NCBI GenBank assembly: GCA_964648335.1
Contig: CAZYLZ010000011.1
Coordinates: 1 to 45,232, forward strand
From: CAZYLZ01 sp964648335
Lineage (GTDB): Bacteria > Patescibacteriota > Minisyncoccia > Phycocordibacterales > UBA2100
DNA length: 45,232 nt
Direction: 5' to 3'
Shown one piece after another: positions 30,125 to 38,074 of the stretch; within the stretch, counting starts at the first letter, position 1, and each line of letters starts with the position of its first letter. Under the pieces are notes generated by a model. That model saw only the letters and a list, made by a program, of their open reading frames with translations. It did not search any database and was not told the origin of the DNA. Position numbers and translations under genes: made by a program.

Positions 30125-31015
30125 ATGCGACAATCGAATGCACTCATTGTCGTTGGTGTTGTCGCACTTATCGCGGTGGCGCTCGCGTATCTATTCTTGC
30201 GCACAGAGCCCAAGAAGCCCGAGCCGGTTGCTCAGGTGCCGGTCATTGCAGCACCCAAGACGCAGAATGTCGTGATAGGTAAGTCCGTCGAGGGACGCGA
30301 CATAACTGAGAGCACGTTCGGGACGGGCTCAACGCACCTCTTGTTTGTGGGTGGCATGCATGGTGGCTACGAATGGAACTCGGTCGCGCTCGCATACAAG
30401 ATGATGGATCATATTGCAGCGCATCCCGAAATGATTCCTTCGAACGTTTCGGTGACCATCGTGCCAAATGCGAATCCCGATGGCGTCTTCAAGGTTCTCG
30501 GTAAGGTGGGACGTATCAGCGAGAGCGACTCTCCAAAGACGACCGACTCGGCGCCTGGGCGTTTTAATGCAAACAAGGTCGACCTCAATCGCAATTTCGA
30601 CTGCAATTGGCAGGCCACGAGCACCTGGCAGGACAAGAAGGTGAGTGCCGGCACCGCACCGTTCTCAGAGCCCGAGTCGCAGGCAATCCGCACCGTGGTC
30701 GACTCGCTCCATCCGAGCGCCGTCGTCTTCTGGCACAGTAAGGCCAATGCCGTGTATGCGTCCGAATGCAACGACGGCATCGTCCCGCGCACGCTTGATG
30801 TGATGAAAGCCTACGCGACCGCCGCGAAATACAAATCGGTCCAGAGCTTCGACGCATACAAAGTGACCGGCGATGCCGAGGGTTGGCTCGCGTCCATTCG
30901 TATTCCTGCAATTACGGTCGAACTCTCGACGCACGAGTCGGTCGAGTGGGAGCGCAATCTCGCAGGGTTTGAGGCACTTATGGCACTCTTCGATACCGCA
31001 GGCGTGACGCCGTAG
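30125..31015 (+). CDS. M14 zinc carboxypeptidase-like protein
   Basis: A 296-residue paralogue of the preceding protein, with a signal anchor (about 6-25) placing the peptidase domain outside. M14 features are GKSVEGRDI (52-60), LLFVGGMHGGYEWN (72-85; H79 and E83), VPNANPDGV (113-121), VDLNRNFDCNW (152-162) and VVFWHSKANAVYAS (200-213; H204 as third zinc ligand). ITVELSTHE (263-271) supplies the catalytic glutamate E266. The first motif is H-x-x-x-E, one residue longer than the textbook HxxE. M14 enzymes remove C-terminal residues or trim peptidoglycan stem peptides. It begins one base after the stop of the other copy, so the two should be made together. Confidence 0.82.
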   Translation: MRQSNALIVVGVVALIAVALAYLFLRTEPKKPEPVAQVPVIAAPKTQNVVIGKSVEGRDITESTFGTGSTHLLFVGGMHGGYEWNSVALAYKMMDHIAAHPEMIPSNVSVTIVPNANPDGVFKVLGKVGRISESDSPKTTDSAPGRFNANKVDLNRNFDCNWQATSTWQDKKVSAGTAPFSEPESQAIRTVVDSLHPSAVVFWHSKANAVYASECNDGIVPRTLDVMKAYATAAKYKSVQSFDAYKVTGDAEGWLASIRIPAITVELSTHESVEWERNLAGFEALMALFDTAGVTP

Positions 31016-31045
31016 CCCTTCGTGCTACGATGGTCGTGTATCACT

Positions 31046-31819
31046 ATGGACCATCTCGATTCGCGCAAACGCATCGCATCCGCACAGAAACTCCTGCTCG
31101 AGACGACTACTTCGCTCGAAAAATTCACCGCCATCCGCACCATCCTCGCCGGGTATAACCCAAAGATAGACGAGCTGTTGGCGCTCGCGGATCACGAGCT
31201 AGCGACGCTATCGAAGATCTACGACGGCAAGCTCATCGAGCTCGGGCTCGAGCACTTGCCCGAAGAGACCGAAGAAGAAAAGAAGCGCAAACGCGCTCTC
31301 ATGGCGTTTCTCGCAACGTGGAAGGATCTCTCGGGCGAGGTGTCGCGCGTCGCAACCGAGCTCGATACTATCAACAGCTCGAACGACGTGTCGGCACAGG
31401 CACGAAGCGGCGGCAAGATTCTTACCGGCGCCAAAGGTGCCTTCGGTATCGTCACCATAGTGGCGGTCGGTATAGTTGTGGCACTTCAGGTGACATCAGT
31501 CACCGTCGATATCAAGAACGTGGGCTGCGGCACACTCGAAGGCACGGGCACCGCGGTTTCCTTGCCAGGACTCTCGGTTCCCTCGGGTCCAATCAAAGAG
31601 GGTGCTGTTGTGCGCGCGACTCTGCCACCCTTAACACTTACCATCGACGGAACTACACCCGGTTCTGTGGTGTTATCGGCAATTTCGTTCTCGCTTTCTA
31701 TCGACCTGCCGAGTAACATCGTGGCAGCGGAGCTCGACGGCGTATCTCTTTTGTCTAACAAAACAGTACTTGCACTCGCTACGCAAAAAAATCACACCCT
31801 CGCCTTGATCTGCAAGTAG
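31046..31819 (+). CDS. Single-span membrane protein with a coiled-coil cytoplasmic part
   Basis: A 257-residue protein not matched to a family. Residues 1-125 are helical and highly charged (EKFTAIRTILAGYNPKIDELLALADHELATLSKIYD; PEETEEEKKRKRAL) with no signal peptide. One hydrophobic segment lies at about 134-152 (AFGIVTIVAVGIVVALQV). The final 100 residues are beta-rich and presumably outside, with two cysteines (VGCGTL; LICK at the end). Repeated alternating patterns such as LPPLTLTIDGTTPGSVVLSAISF suggest an Ig-like or LEA-type beta sandwich. It starts 30 bases after the M14 pair and may be co-transcribed. Confidence 0.65.
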   Translation: MDHLDSRKRIASAQKLLLETTTSLEKFTAIRTILAGYNPKIDELLALADHELATLSKIYDGKLIELGLEHLPEETEEEKKRKRALMAFLATWKDLSGEVSRVATELDTINSSNDVSAQARSGGKILTGAKGAFGIVTIVAVGIVVALQVTSVTVDIKNVGCGTLEGTGTAVSLPGLSVPSGPIKEGAVVRATLPPLTLTIDGTTPGSVVLSAISFSLSIDLPSNIVAAELDGVSLLSNKTVLALATQKNHTLALICK

Positions 31820-31821
31820 TG

Positions 31822-31827
31822 CATACT
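31822..31827 (+). promoter_or_regulatory. -10 element for a leaderless start at 31834
   Basis: CATACT ends six bases before the ATG at 31834; the gene has no Shine-Dalgarno. Confidence 0.4.
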
Positions 31828-31833
31828 CCTATC

Positions 31834-32559
31834 ATGTCTCTTACACGCATCCTTACGTCAGTCGCGCTTATGGGAGCAAGTGCCGCGCTCACGCTCGGCA
31901 CCTACGGCGCTATCCTGGGCGGACATTTTACGATTGTTCCGCAGCCGCTCGCATGTACCGAAGAGGCGATGCTGTGTCCCGACGGCTCTTCGGTCGGACG
32001 CACGGGACCCGACTGTCATTTTGCAGCGTGTCCCGTCGTTGCCGAGCCGGTATCGCCCGGAGCAATTGCATCTACATCGACAAAGCCGGTGGCGACCACA
32101 ACCAAACCTCAGCTGTGCGATGCCGATGCACGACAATGTCCCGATGGATCTTCGGTGGGACGAACCGGCGCGGATTGCCATTTTGCAGAATGTCCGGTGG
32201 TTCGACCAGAGGTTTCGGGGACACTTTCGGGAGTCGTGGTGCTTTCTCCTACCTGCCCGGTCGAGAGCACGACTGTCACCGGTGCGTCAGGTGGCACGGC
32301 GGCGCCGTCTCCTGGATCGGACTGTGTACCGGCGCCGTACGAGACGACACTTACTATCATCAAGGGGACCGATGGTGGGACGGCAAAGCAGATAAAGTCC
32401 GATGCTTCGGGCGCGTTCTCTACGTCGCTCGCTCCCGGCGACTACACACTAATCACTGCCGGTGGAGAGGTGTATCCGCGGTGCGATCGGACTGCAGTCT
32501 CGGTATTCGAGAAAAAGACCACGAGCGTGCAGATCGTGTGCGACACGGGGATCAGATAA
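31834..32559 (+). CDS. Exported protein with duplicated CPDGSSVGRTG motifs
   Basis: A 241-residue protein with a signal peptide or anchor (about 4-30, RILTSVALMGASAALTLGTYGAIL). Two copies of a six-cysteine-type motif follow: LCPDGSSVGRTGPDCHFAACP (about 47-67) and QCPDGSSVGRTGADCHFAECP (about 100-120), separated by a Thr/Pro-rich linker. This motif recurs in secreted CPR proteins; its role is unknown. The C-terminal 110 residues (TLSGVVVLSPTCPVES... through AFSTSLAPGDYTLITAGG) resemble a carboxypeptidase-regulatory-like beta sandwich, which often mediates adhesion. The start is set by CATACT six bases upstream; a GTG five codons earlier overlaps the previous stop and is less likely. Confidence 0.68.
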   Translation: MSLTRILTSVALMGASAALTLGTYGAILGGHFTIVPQPLACTEEAMLCPDGSSVGRTGPDCHFAACPVVAEPVSPGAIASTSTKPVATTTKPQLCDADARQCPDGSSVGRTGADCHFAECPVVRPEVSGTLSGVVVLSPTCPVESTTVTGASGGTAAPSPGSDCVPAPYETTLTIIKGTDGGTAKQIKSDASGAFSTSLAPGDYTLITAGGEVYPRCDRTAVSVFEKKTTSVQIVCDTGIR

Positions 32560-32702
32560 CAAAAGAGATAACAAAAGGCCCCAACGCGAGTCGGGGGCAA
32601 AAAAGAGCCCATGCTTCTGGCGTATCCCGTATCGATGCATGTATTCCACTAATATAGTTAAGTTTCGTCAATTTACCTGACACTACCGTATAGTGTCGTC
32701 AT

Positions 32703-33098
32703 ATGAACACCATAAGAAGCATCGTCGCAGTGGTCGCAGGGTTCTTGACGGTCGTCGTCTTATCAACGGGAACGGATTCGATACTCGAGGCACTCGGCAT
32801 CTTTCCGCCTATCGGCGCACAGGGGCTCTTTGTCACCTGGATGCTCGCGGTCGCCCTTGCGTACCGCATCGTCTTTACTATCTTGGGTGGTTTTGTGACG
32901 GCAAAGCTTGCACCCGCTCATTCGATGAAACACGTGTGGGTTCTGGCCGCACTCGGGCAGATGGGCGGCATTGCCGGGGTCGTTGCCGGTTGGAACTTGT
33001 CTGCACATTGGTACCCAATAGCGATCGCCGTCACTGCCATTCCAACCGTCTGGCTCGGTGGGTACCTGGCGACAAAGTCGAAGATCTCGCAGGCCTAG
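32703..33098 (+). CDS. Small membrane protein with four predicted helices
   Basis: A 131-residue integral membrane protein. Hydrophobic segments are at about 4-24 (IRSIVAVVAGFLTVVVLSTGT), 43-64 (FVTWMLAVALAYRIVFTILGGF), 78-96 (VWVLAALGQMGGIAGVVAG) and 104-122 (YPIAIAVTAIPTVWLGGYL). No family can be named with confidence. Single gene; TATAGT ends eight bases before the ATG, so its leader would be very short. Confidence 0.65.
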   Translation: MNTIRSIVAVVAGFLTVVVLSTGTDSILEALGIFPPIGAQGLFVTWMLAVALAYRIVFTILGGFVTAKLAPAHSMKHVWVLAALGQMGGIAGVVAGWNLSAHWYPIAIAVTAIPTVWLGGYLATKSKISQA

Positions 33099-33161
33099 TT
33101 CGACACGCTCACGTACTAACGGTACTGTAGCCACAGTTCGCTCTACTAGAGGAGATGAGTC

Positions 33162-33719
33162 ATGACGCATACGCCGCCGGGCTCTCCCGGTATTCGCGCG
33201 CTCGTCGCGCTATACCAGGCCGAAGGAAGCTATCCCAAAACGAAAGTGCTTTCGGCAGAAGAGTTCAATGCACTTTGCGAGCCGACACGATACGCCATCA
33301 TCGAGCTGCATGAGCTCCTGCGAAAGGAGCACGACTTCCAGTACGAAGAAGTTCCTATCGTAAAAGAGGAGTGGATTGAGCTGCGGAGCAAAATTTGTGA
33401 GCTCATTTGGTCAATACTCGAGACAGACCCACAGCTCATCACCATCCAAGGTATTCAACAGCAGGCCATCGAAAAGGGATCCATACCGGACCCAGACCCC
33501 GACGAAAGCGGTTTCGAATACTATCGCTTGCCCGACTGGACGTACGGACATTGGAAGTGTGGGAATCGAATCGCATGCCGGTCGGTGGCATTTTCGGTCC
33601 ACCACAAAGGAGGTCCGGGACGCGGCGTAGGAAGCGGCGAAGTGCGTTCTCGCGATGTCCCGTATTGTCCTGCTTGCGACAAGCCCCCCGCATATCACGG
33701 TGGTGTCATTTACGACTAG
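33162..33719 (+). CDS. Protein of unknown function with a C-terminal cysteine cluster
   Basis: A 185-residue soluble protein. The N-terminal half is helical and acidic (LSAEEFNALCEPTRYAIIELHELLRKEHDF, then EWIELRSKICELIWSILE). The C-terminal 70 residues hold a likely zinc-binding cluster: WKCGNRIAC, then VPYCPACDKP, with HHKGGPGRG between them. The arrangement C-x-x-x-x-x-C ... C-x-x-C could form a zinc ribbon. No named family is recognised. The ATG at 33162 has a good Shine-Dalgarno, AGAGGAGATGAG. Confidence 0.65.
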   Translation: MTHTPPGSPGIRALVALYQAEGSYPKTKVLSAEEFNALCEPTRYAIIELHELLRKEHDFQYEEVPIVKEEWIELRSKICELIWSILETDPQLITIQGIQQQAIEKGSIPDPDPDESGFEYYRLPDWTYGHWKCGNRIACRSVAFSVHHKGGPGRGVGSGEVRSRDVPYCPACDKPPAYHGGVIYD

Positions 33720-33724
33720 TAACG

Positions 33725-33770
33725 AGCCCCGCATAACCACCATTGGTGGCGTATGCGGGGCTTATTTCAT
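33725..33770 (+). terminator. Intrinsic terminator with a two-stage hairpin
   Basis: Outer stem AGCCCCGCATA / TATGCGGGGCT with an inner ACCACC / GGTGG stem, followed by TATTT. Confidence 0.8.
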
Positions 33771-33856
33771 AGGGTGTAGCGTCCCTGTGTGGACATGCTA
33801 AACCATACGTGATACAAAAAAACAGGACAGTCCAATCAACACGAGAGGTTAGAACG

Positions 33857-34387
33857 ATGTCACCGAAACCCGAAAGACTCCGACGTGCGAGCACCGAACA
33901 GCTCGCAGCGCTCAAGCTGCTCGTATCAAATGCCACGATCGAGGACGAAATGGTAAAGAAGATCATCTTCCTCCTTATCGACGAATCAGATGCGCTCACC
34001 TCGGCAGTGCGTATAACAATGCGCGAAGGACGCATCTTCAAGCGTCGCGAAGTCCGATCTGTCGCATCGGCGTTCGAGCGGTTCTTGGATCCGTCGGGTC
34101 CAGTACGGCTTAACGACATCATCAAGGCTACGAGTCCGAAGATGCGTCTGCACCAATGCCTCGGACACGTAACGAGAAACGGAAACCTCGACCAGTACGG
34201 ATGTCATGCCGATCCGTTGACGAAGAAGGCGCCAAAGGCAGCGCTCAGGTACACGTTCTGGTTATCGGCAAACGCCGACCCGCGGCTTGCGCATGCGATC
34301 GCGTGCGACCGGGCGCGACTCGACCAAATCGATATCGGAACGCCAGGACTTCTGCGCGAATACGAAGAAACCGTCAGACTCTGTTGA
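33857..34387 (+). CDS. Hypothetical soluble protein
   Basis: A 176-residue protein with no recognised family, signal peptide or membrane segment. The first 60 residues are helical (TEQLAALKLLVSNATIEDEMVKKIIFLLIDESDAL). A basic middle (REGRIFKRREVRSVASAFERFLD) and a C-terminal half with spaced cysteines and histidines (HQCLGHVTRNGNLDQYGCHADP) follow. The ATG at 33857 is chosen because GAGAGG lies upstream; a longer in-frame start would overlap that site. Own terminator downstream. Confidence 0.6.
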   Translation: MSPKPERLRRASTEQLAALKLLVSNATIEDEMVKKIIFLLIDESDALTSAVRITMREGRIFKRREVRSVASAFERFLDPSGPVRLNDIIKATSPKMRLHQCLGHVTRNGNLDQYGCHADPLTKKAPKAALRYTFWLSANADPRLAHAIACDRARLDQIDIGTPGLLREYEETVRLC

Positions 34388-34411
34388 TAGGAACCGCTCA
34401 CGATCCCACAT

Positions 34412-34450
34412 GACCCTGCATAGTTTGCAGAAGCATGTGGGGTCTTTTTT
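34412..34450 (+). terminator. Intrinsic terminator after the 33857-34387 gene
   Basis: Stem GACCC-GCAT / ATGT-GGGGTC with a loop, followed by six T. Confidence 0.75.
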
Positions 34451-34519
34451 GCCCACCCTCTGGTGCTGTATGATGCACAAATCTCGTTAGTAGTATCAAA
34501 CCACTTACTGTTTCGTTAC

Positions 34520-34939
34520 ATGCAAACGCGCACCGTCATAATCCTCTTATTCTTGGTCTCGGTAGCGGGCATCACGTCCGCATTTGCGCTGCGCAGGCCG
34601 GCGAGCGTGCCCGCGCCATCGGTATCAGCGAACGCGACCACTCCTTTGAAGTCACACTTTACATGCGAGGGCGGGATGTCTATTTGGGCGTCGTTTTACG
34701 AAGGGAGCACGACTCCACCGGCAACATCCGACATGCCACCGACACCGGGCGGGAAGGTCGTGATAACGCTCGACGACGGTCGCGTACTGTCCTTGCCGCA
34801 GACTCTCTCGGGAAGCGGCGCACGCTACGCCAATGCCAACGAATCGGTAGTAGCGTGGAACAAGGGGGACGAACTCATGTTCGAAGAAAATGGTACCTCG
34901 ACGTATCTCGGATGCATCGCTTCTTCGACACAGCGATAA
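34520..34939 (+). CDS. MliC-like lysozyme inhibitor family protein
   Basis: A 139-residue exported protein. A hydrophobic signal or anchor (about 6-23, VIILLFLVSVAGITSAFA) and a Pro/Ala/Ser linker precede an MliC-type domain (about 46-135). Its features are FTCEGG (C49), then VVITLDDGRVLSLPQTLSGSGARYA (about 80-104; the SGSGARYA turn is the family hallmark), VVAWNKGDELMFEEN (about 110-124) and the closing cysteine in YLGCIAS (C132). MliC/PliC proteins insert a conserved Ser-Gly-x-x-Tyr loop into the active site of c-type lysozyme. An insertion rich in Pro and Thr (about 62-78) lengthens the second loop. It is a single-gene unit and should face the cell exterior. Confidence 0.78.
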   Translation: MQTRTVIILLFLVSVAGITSAFALRRPASVPAPSVSANATTPLKSHFTCEGGMSIWASFYEGSTTPPATSDMPPTPGGKVVITLDDGRVLSLPQTLSGSGARYANANESVVAWNKGDELMFEENGTSTYLGCIASSTQR

Positions 34940-34953
34940 GACCTAACGCTAAA

Positions 34954-34984
34954 GAAAATACCGGCACATCGTGCCGGTATTTTC
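34954..34984. terminator. Bidirectional intrinsic terminator
   Basis: Fourteen-pair stem GAAAATACCGGCAC / GTGCCGGTATTTTC with loop ATC, flanked by A and T runs. It ends both the MliC-like gene and the convergent DoxX gene. Confidence 0.9.
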
Positions 34985-35001
34985 CATGCGAGACGACGAA
35001 G

Positions 35002-35442
35002 TTATACCGATGGCACCGTCTTCTTCGAGATCATGGCGTCGATTGAATAGCGTCCTGCGCCCGAAGCGAGGAGTGACACCGATGCTGCGAAAATGAGGAT
35101 GATGAATTCGTATCCACCACCCGAGACCGAGAAACCGTTGGCCATGTGCACCGTCAAGAATGCCACCGCGGCGATGATTATATCGACAATGGATACCCAA
35201 AACGTGAGCAAACCGAGAATGAGCAAAATGCCGCCGATGAGCTCGCCGTATGCCAAGAAATACACCATTACGTCCGGCAGTGGGATGCCGAGTGACCCCA
35301 AGAAGCCGGCGATGGCCGGCGTACCCTTGACGAACACCTTATCGTATCCGTGCCAGGCGAAGACGACGCCGAGCACGACTCGTAATACCAACGGTCCTAC
35401 ATCGGCCCATGCCGCAGGAAACCTGTTTCTGACGATATCCAT
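35002..35442 (-). CDS. DoxX family membrane protein
   Basis: A 146-residue protein with four predicted membrane helices and the DoxX pattern: LVLRVVLGVVFAWHGYDKVF (the L-R-x-x-x-G-x-x-F-x-x-H-G-x-x-K signature), FLGSLGIPLPDVMVYFLAYGELIGGILLILGLLT (containing E-x-x-G-G), and HMANGFSVSGGGYEFIIL. DoxX proteins are membrane subunits of terminal oxidases or sulfur-oxidising enzymes in some organisms. In most bacteria they act in redox homeostasis with unknown partners, and no partner is visible here. Confidence 0.88.
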   Translation of the reverse strand: MDIVRNRFPAAWADVGPLVLRVVLGVVFAWHGYDKVFVKGTPAIAGFLGSLGIPLPDVMVYFLAYGELIGGILLILGLLTFWVSIVDIIIAAVAFLTVHMANGFSVSGGGYEFIILIFAASVSLLASGAGRYSIDAMISKKTVPSV

Positions 35443-35617
35443 AGCGTAGAAAAGAAAAGTACCTTGCTAATTACTGACACCTATAGCCTAGCATACGTCG
35501 CCGGGTCGAATGGTGAAGTGCCTACCCACACATTCGCGTTTCCGCGGCGTTTTGATAAGGTTGCGGCAGTTCCAGGGCACATGCCTTGGCGAGGGTTGCA
35601 ACTGAAGGGACATCACA

Positions 35618-37126
35618 ATGACATATGCTGCACTCGACTCGTTCTTTAAGAAGATGGACGACAACGGGATCAAGCTCACCTACGATGACGTGCGATTGCA
35701 TACTACGTATTCCGAGATCAATCCCACCGAGACCGATCTTACGACGCGGTTCTCGCGGCGCCTGCGCATCAAGATACCGATCGCGAGTTCACCTATGGAC
35801 ACCGTCACGACCTCGGACATGGCAATCGCCATGGCAGAATCTGGCGGTATCGGCATTATCCACCGAGGGCTCTCGCCCGAGACGCAGGTGCGCGAAGTGG
35901 CACGGGTCAAGAACCGGTTAAACGGTAGGATCCAGAAACCGATCGCGCTCCAAAGCGATTGGACTATTGCCCAGGTCATCGCTATGCGTGAGGCCAAGCA
36001 ATACGCCTTCCACACGTTTCCGGTGGTCGACGAGACGGGCAGGCTCGTCGGTCTCATGACGCGCAACGACTTCGACTTCAGCGATCCTTCGAGTAGGGTG
36101 AGTCAGATGATGACACCCTTGGCCGATCTGACCAAAGCACGGGTCGGGATATCGCATCAGGCGGCGCGCGATCTCATGAAGAAGTACAAGAAGAAAACCT
36201 TGCCGATCGTGACCGAGGACGACATGCTCGCCGGTATGTATATCTACTCCGACGTCGAGCGCGTGCTCTCGAAAAAGCATGCGCACAATCTGGACTCGAC
36301 CGGGCAGCTGGTCGTCGGCGCCGCGGTCGGCGTTGGCGACGGAGCGCTCGCACGAGCAGAGCTTTGCGCGAACGCCATGTGCGATGTATTTCAGATAGAT
36401 ACCGCGCACGGCGACAGTGGCAACGTCGTCTCGACAATCAGGGAGCTCAAGGTTCGCTATCCGCACATCGACGTAGTCGCGGGTAATGTTTCCAACGGGC
36501 GTTCTGCACGGCGTCTTGCCGACGCGGGTGCCGACGGCGTACTAGTAGGCCAAGGTCCCGGATCTATCTGCACGACGCGTGTCATCGCCGGTATTGGCGT
36601 GCCACAAGTCTCGGCTGTATACGATTGCGCGCTCGCGCTTAGAGGTACCGGTGTGCCCGTATGTGCCGATGGCGGCATCAGCAATTCCGGTGACATGGTG
36701 ATTGCGCTTGCCGTCGGTGCCGAAAGCGTCATGGTGGGGAGGCTGTTGGCAGGTGCCGAAGAGGCTCCTGGCGAGACACGCTTCTTCGAAGGGCGTCTCA
36801 TCAAGGATTATCGCGGTATGGGATCCTTGGGCGCTATGCGCGACAACGTCGCATCGCGCGACAAGTACGGCCAAGGCGCACTTACCATAAGCAAGGTGGT
36901 GCCCGAGGGGATCGAAGGTATAGTCGCGTTCAAAGGCCCGGTCAAGGATGTGCTCGTGCAATATGTCGGTGGCATCAGGGCAGGGCTCGGCTATAACGGC
37001 GCGAAGACCATCAAAGAACTGAGGGCGATCGCCGAGCCGTTCCGGATGTCGTCGGCGGGTCTTACCGAGTCGCATCCGCACGACGTGATGATCACGGCGC
37101 AGGCGCCGAATTATCATAGTCGATAA
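35618..37126 (+). CDS. guaB: Inosine-5'-monophosphate dehydrogenase
   Basis: A 502-residue protein of standard IMPDH length. The N-terminal barrel half has LTYDDVRL and IPIASSPMDTVTTSDMAIAMAESGGIGIIHRG. A pair of CBS domains (about 105-215) follows. Next are the NAD site VFQIDTAHGDSG, the phosphate and catalytic loop GQGPGSICTTRVIAGIGVPQ with C318, and ADGGISNSGDM. The flap region is YRGMGSLGAM. It oxidises IMP to XMP with NAD, the committed step to guanine nucleotides. Such genomes usually lack de novo purine synthesis, so it probably works on salvaged purines; no other purine gene is adjacent. AAGGGAC lies just before the ATG. Confidence 0.95.
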   Translation: MTYAALDSFFKKMDDNGIKLTYDDVRLHTTYSEINPTETDLTTRFSRRLRIKIPIASSPMDTVTTSDMAIAMAESGGIGIIHRGLSPETQVREVARVKNRLNGRIQKPIALQSDWTIAQVIAMREAKQYAFHTFPVVDETGRLVGLMTRNDFDFSDPSSRVSQMMTPLADLTKARVGISHQAARDLMKKYKKKTLPIVTEDDMLAGMYIYSDVERVLSKKHAHNLDSTGQLVVGAAVGVGDGALARAELCANAMCDVFQIDTAHGDSGNVVSTIRELKVRYPHIDVVAGNVSNGRSARRLADAGADGVLVGQGPGSICTTRVIAGIGVPQVSAVYDCALALRGTGVPVCADGGISNSGDMVIALAVGAESVMVGRLLAGAEEAPGETRFFEGRLIKDYRGMGSLGAMRDNVASRDKYGQGALTISKVVPEGIEGIVAFKGPVKDVLVQYVGGIRAGLGYNGAKTIKELRAIAEPFRMSSAGLTESHPHDVMITAQAPNYHSR

Positions 37127-37135
37127 GATTCACCA

Positions 37136-37165
37136 ACAGCCGAGCGCACGCTCGGCTGTTTTTTT
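37136..37165 (+). terminator. Intrinsic terminator after guaB
   Basis: Eleven-pair stem ACAGCCGAGCG / CGCTCGGCTGT followed by seven T. Confidence 0.9.
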
Positions 37166-37224
37166 GTGTGGACCAACGCACGGCGTGCTAGTATCTCGCC
37201 AGTTCTGTATAGTAGGAGGACGTC

Positions 37225-37797
37225 ATGAAAGCCATCATCGGTCTTGTCGGAGAAAAGGGAGCGGGCAAAGAGACGGTCATATCTATGATCGCCGAACTCG
37301 TCGGGCCCTTTCGCGTCCGTCACGAGCAGTTCTCGAGCATCCTGTTCGAGACCCTACAGGCGTGGGGGATACCGGCCACGCGGGCGAATCTTCAGAAGCT
37401 CGCAGTCATCATGAACGAAGGCTACGGCGACGGGACGCTTGCACGTGCGGTTAAAAACCGGCTCGGCACTATCGACCGCGACCTCGTCTTGCTCGAAGGG
37501 ATCCGCTGGGATGCCGACGTCGCTCTCGTAAAGTCGTTCGAGAAGAGCATGCTTATCTACGTGACTGCAACCCCACGGCTCCGCTTCAAGCGCACGCGCC
37601 TACGCGGGCACAAGGTAGGAGAGAGCGAGGCAACGTTCGAGCAGTTCTTGCACGAAGAGCAAGCGCCCAACGAGATCCACATCGCGCGCATCGGTGCCAC
37701 CGCGCGGGCGACTATCGTCAACGACGGGACGTTAGCAGATCTCAAAAAAGCCGTCCGCATAATCTTCGACCACGAAGTCTTGCCGATGCTGCACTAA
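37225..37797 (+). CDS. P-loop nucleotide kinase-like protein
   Basis: A 190-residue P-loop protein. Walker A is GLVGEKGAGKETV (residues 6-18). A Walker-B-like strand DLVLLEGIRW lies at about 89-98, followed by KSMLIYVTATPRLRFKRTRLRG, the LID-like arginine region typical of dephospho-CoA kinase and deoxynucleoside-monophosphate kinase relatives. The end IVNDGTLADLKKAV has the N-(D/E)-G-(T/S)-x-x-(D/E)-L motif that closes many NMP-kinase-type proteins. The substrate cannot be assigned. The ATG at 37225 has a strong AGGAGG, with TAGTAT near 37190 as a likely -10 box. Confidence 0.75.
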   Translation: MKAIIGLVGEKGAGKETVISMIAELVGPFRVRHEQFSSILFETLQAWGIPATRANLQKLAVIMNEGYGDGTLARAVKNRLGTIDRDLVLLEGIRWDADVALVKSFEKSMLIYVTATPRLRFKRTRLRGHKVGESEATFEQFLHEEQAPNEIHIARIGATARATIVNDGTLADLKKAVRIIFDHEVLPMLH

Positions 37798-37830
37798 AAA
37801 ACCTCGCGGACGCACAGTCCGCGAGGTTTT
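37798..37830. terminator. Bidirectional intrinsic terminator
   Basis: Thirteen-pair stem AAAACCTCGCGGA / TCCGCGAGGTTTT, flanked by A and T runs, between the convergent kinase-like and DUF1059-like genes. Confidence 0.9.
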
Positions 37831-37843
37831 CATATCTCGTCGC

Positions 37844-38074
37844 TTAAGCGGTCTCGGCATCTGCCGCAGCATCCCACTTCTTCGAGAACTCGTCGTTCCA
37901 TGCCTGTGACGACTCGGGTGTCATAGCAGCCATGTCGGCTGCTATCGCTTTGTGCGCGTCGTCTAGGGTGGCGTGCACGTGCGCGCCTCCCATAGCGATC
38001 ATCTCTTCAGCCGACGCAGCAGTCATGCTCTCGTCGCATGGTCCGCCCATGTCTTTGCAGGTCATCGTTTTCAT
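37844..38074 (-). CDS. DUF1059-like small protein
   Basis: A 76-residue protein starting MKTMTCKDMGGPCDESMTA, which matches the DUF1059 N-terminus (MK-x-M-x-C-x-x-x-GG-x-CD). It continues with a helix around EEMIAMGGAHVHATLDDAHK, where histidines replace the usual SxQHG-type segment, then an acidic helix. Two cysteines and three histidines could hold a metal, but this is not shown for the family. It is divergent from the multicopper oxidase gene, with starts 156 bases apart, and so could share control with the metal genes to its right. Confidence 0.7.
   Translation of the reverse strand: MKTMTCKDMGGPCDESMTAASAEEMIAMGGAHVHATLDDAHKAIAADMAAMTPESSQAWNDEFSKKWDAAADAETA

Noticed and set aside
32565..32605. 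Possible terminator GGCCCC...GGGGGC after the gene ending at 32559
   Set aside because: Short stem with a ten-base loop and A, not T, on the plus strand; leftward it would have T but no leftward gene precedes it.
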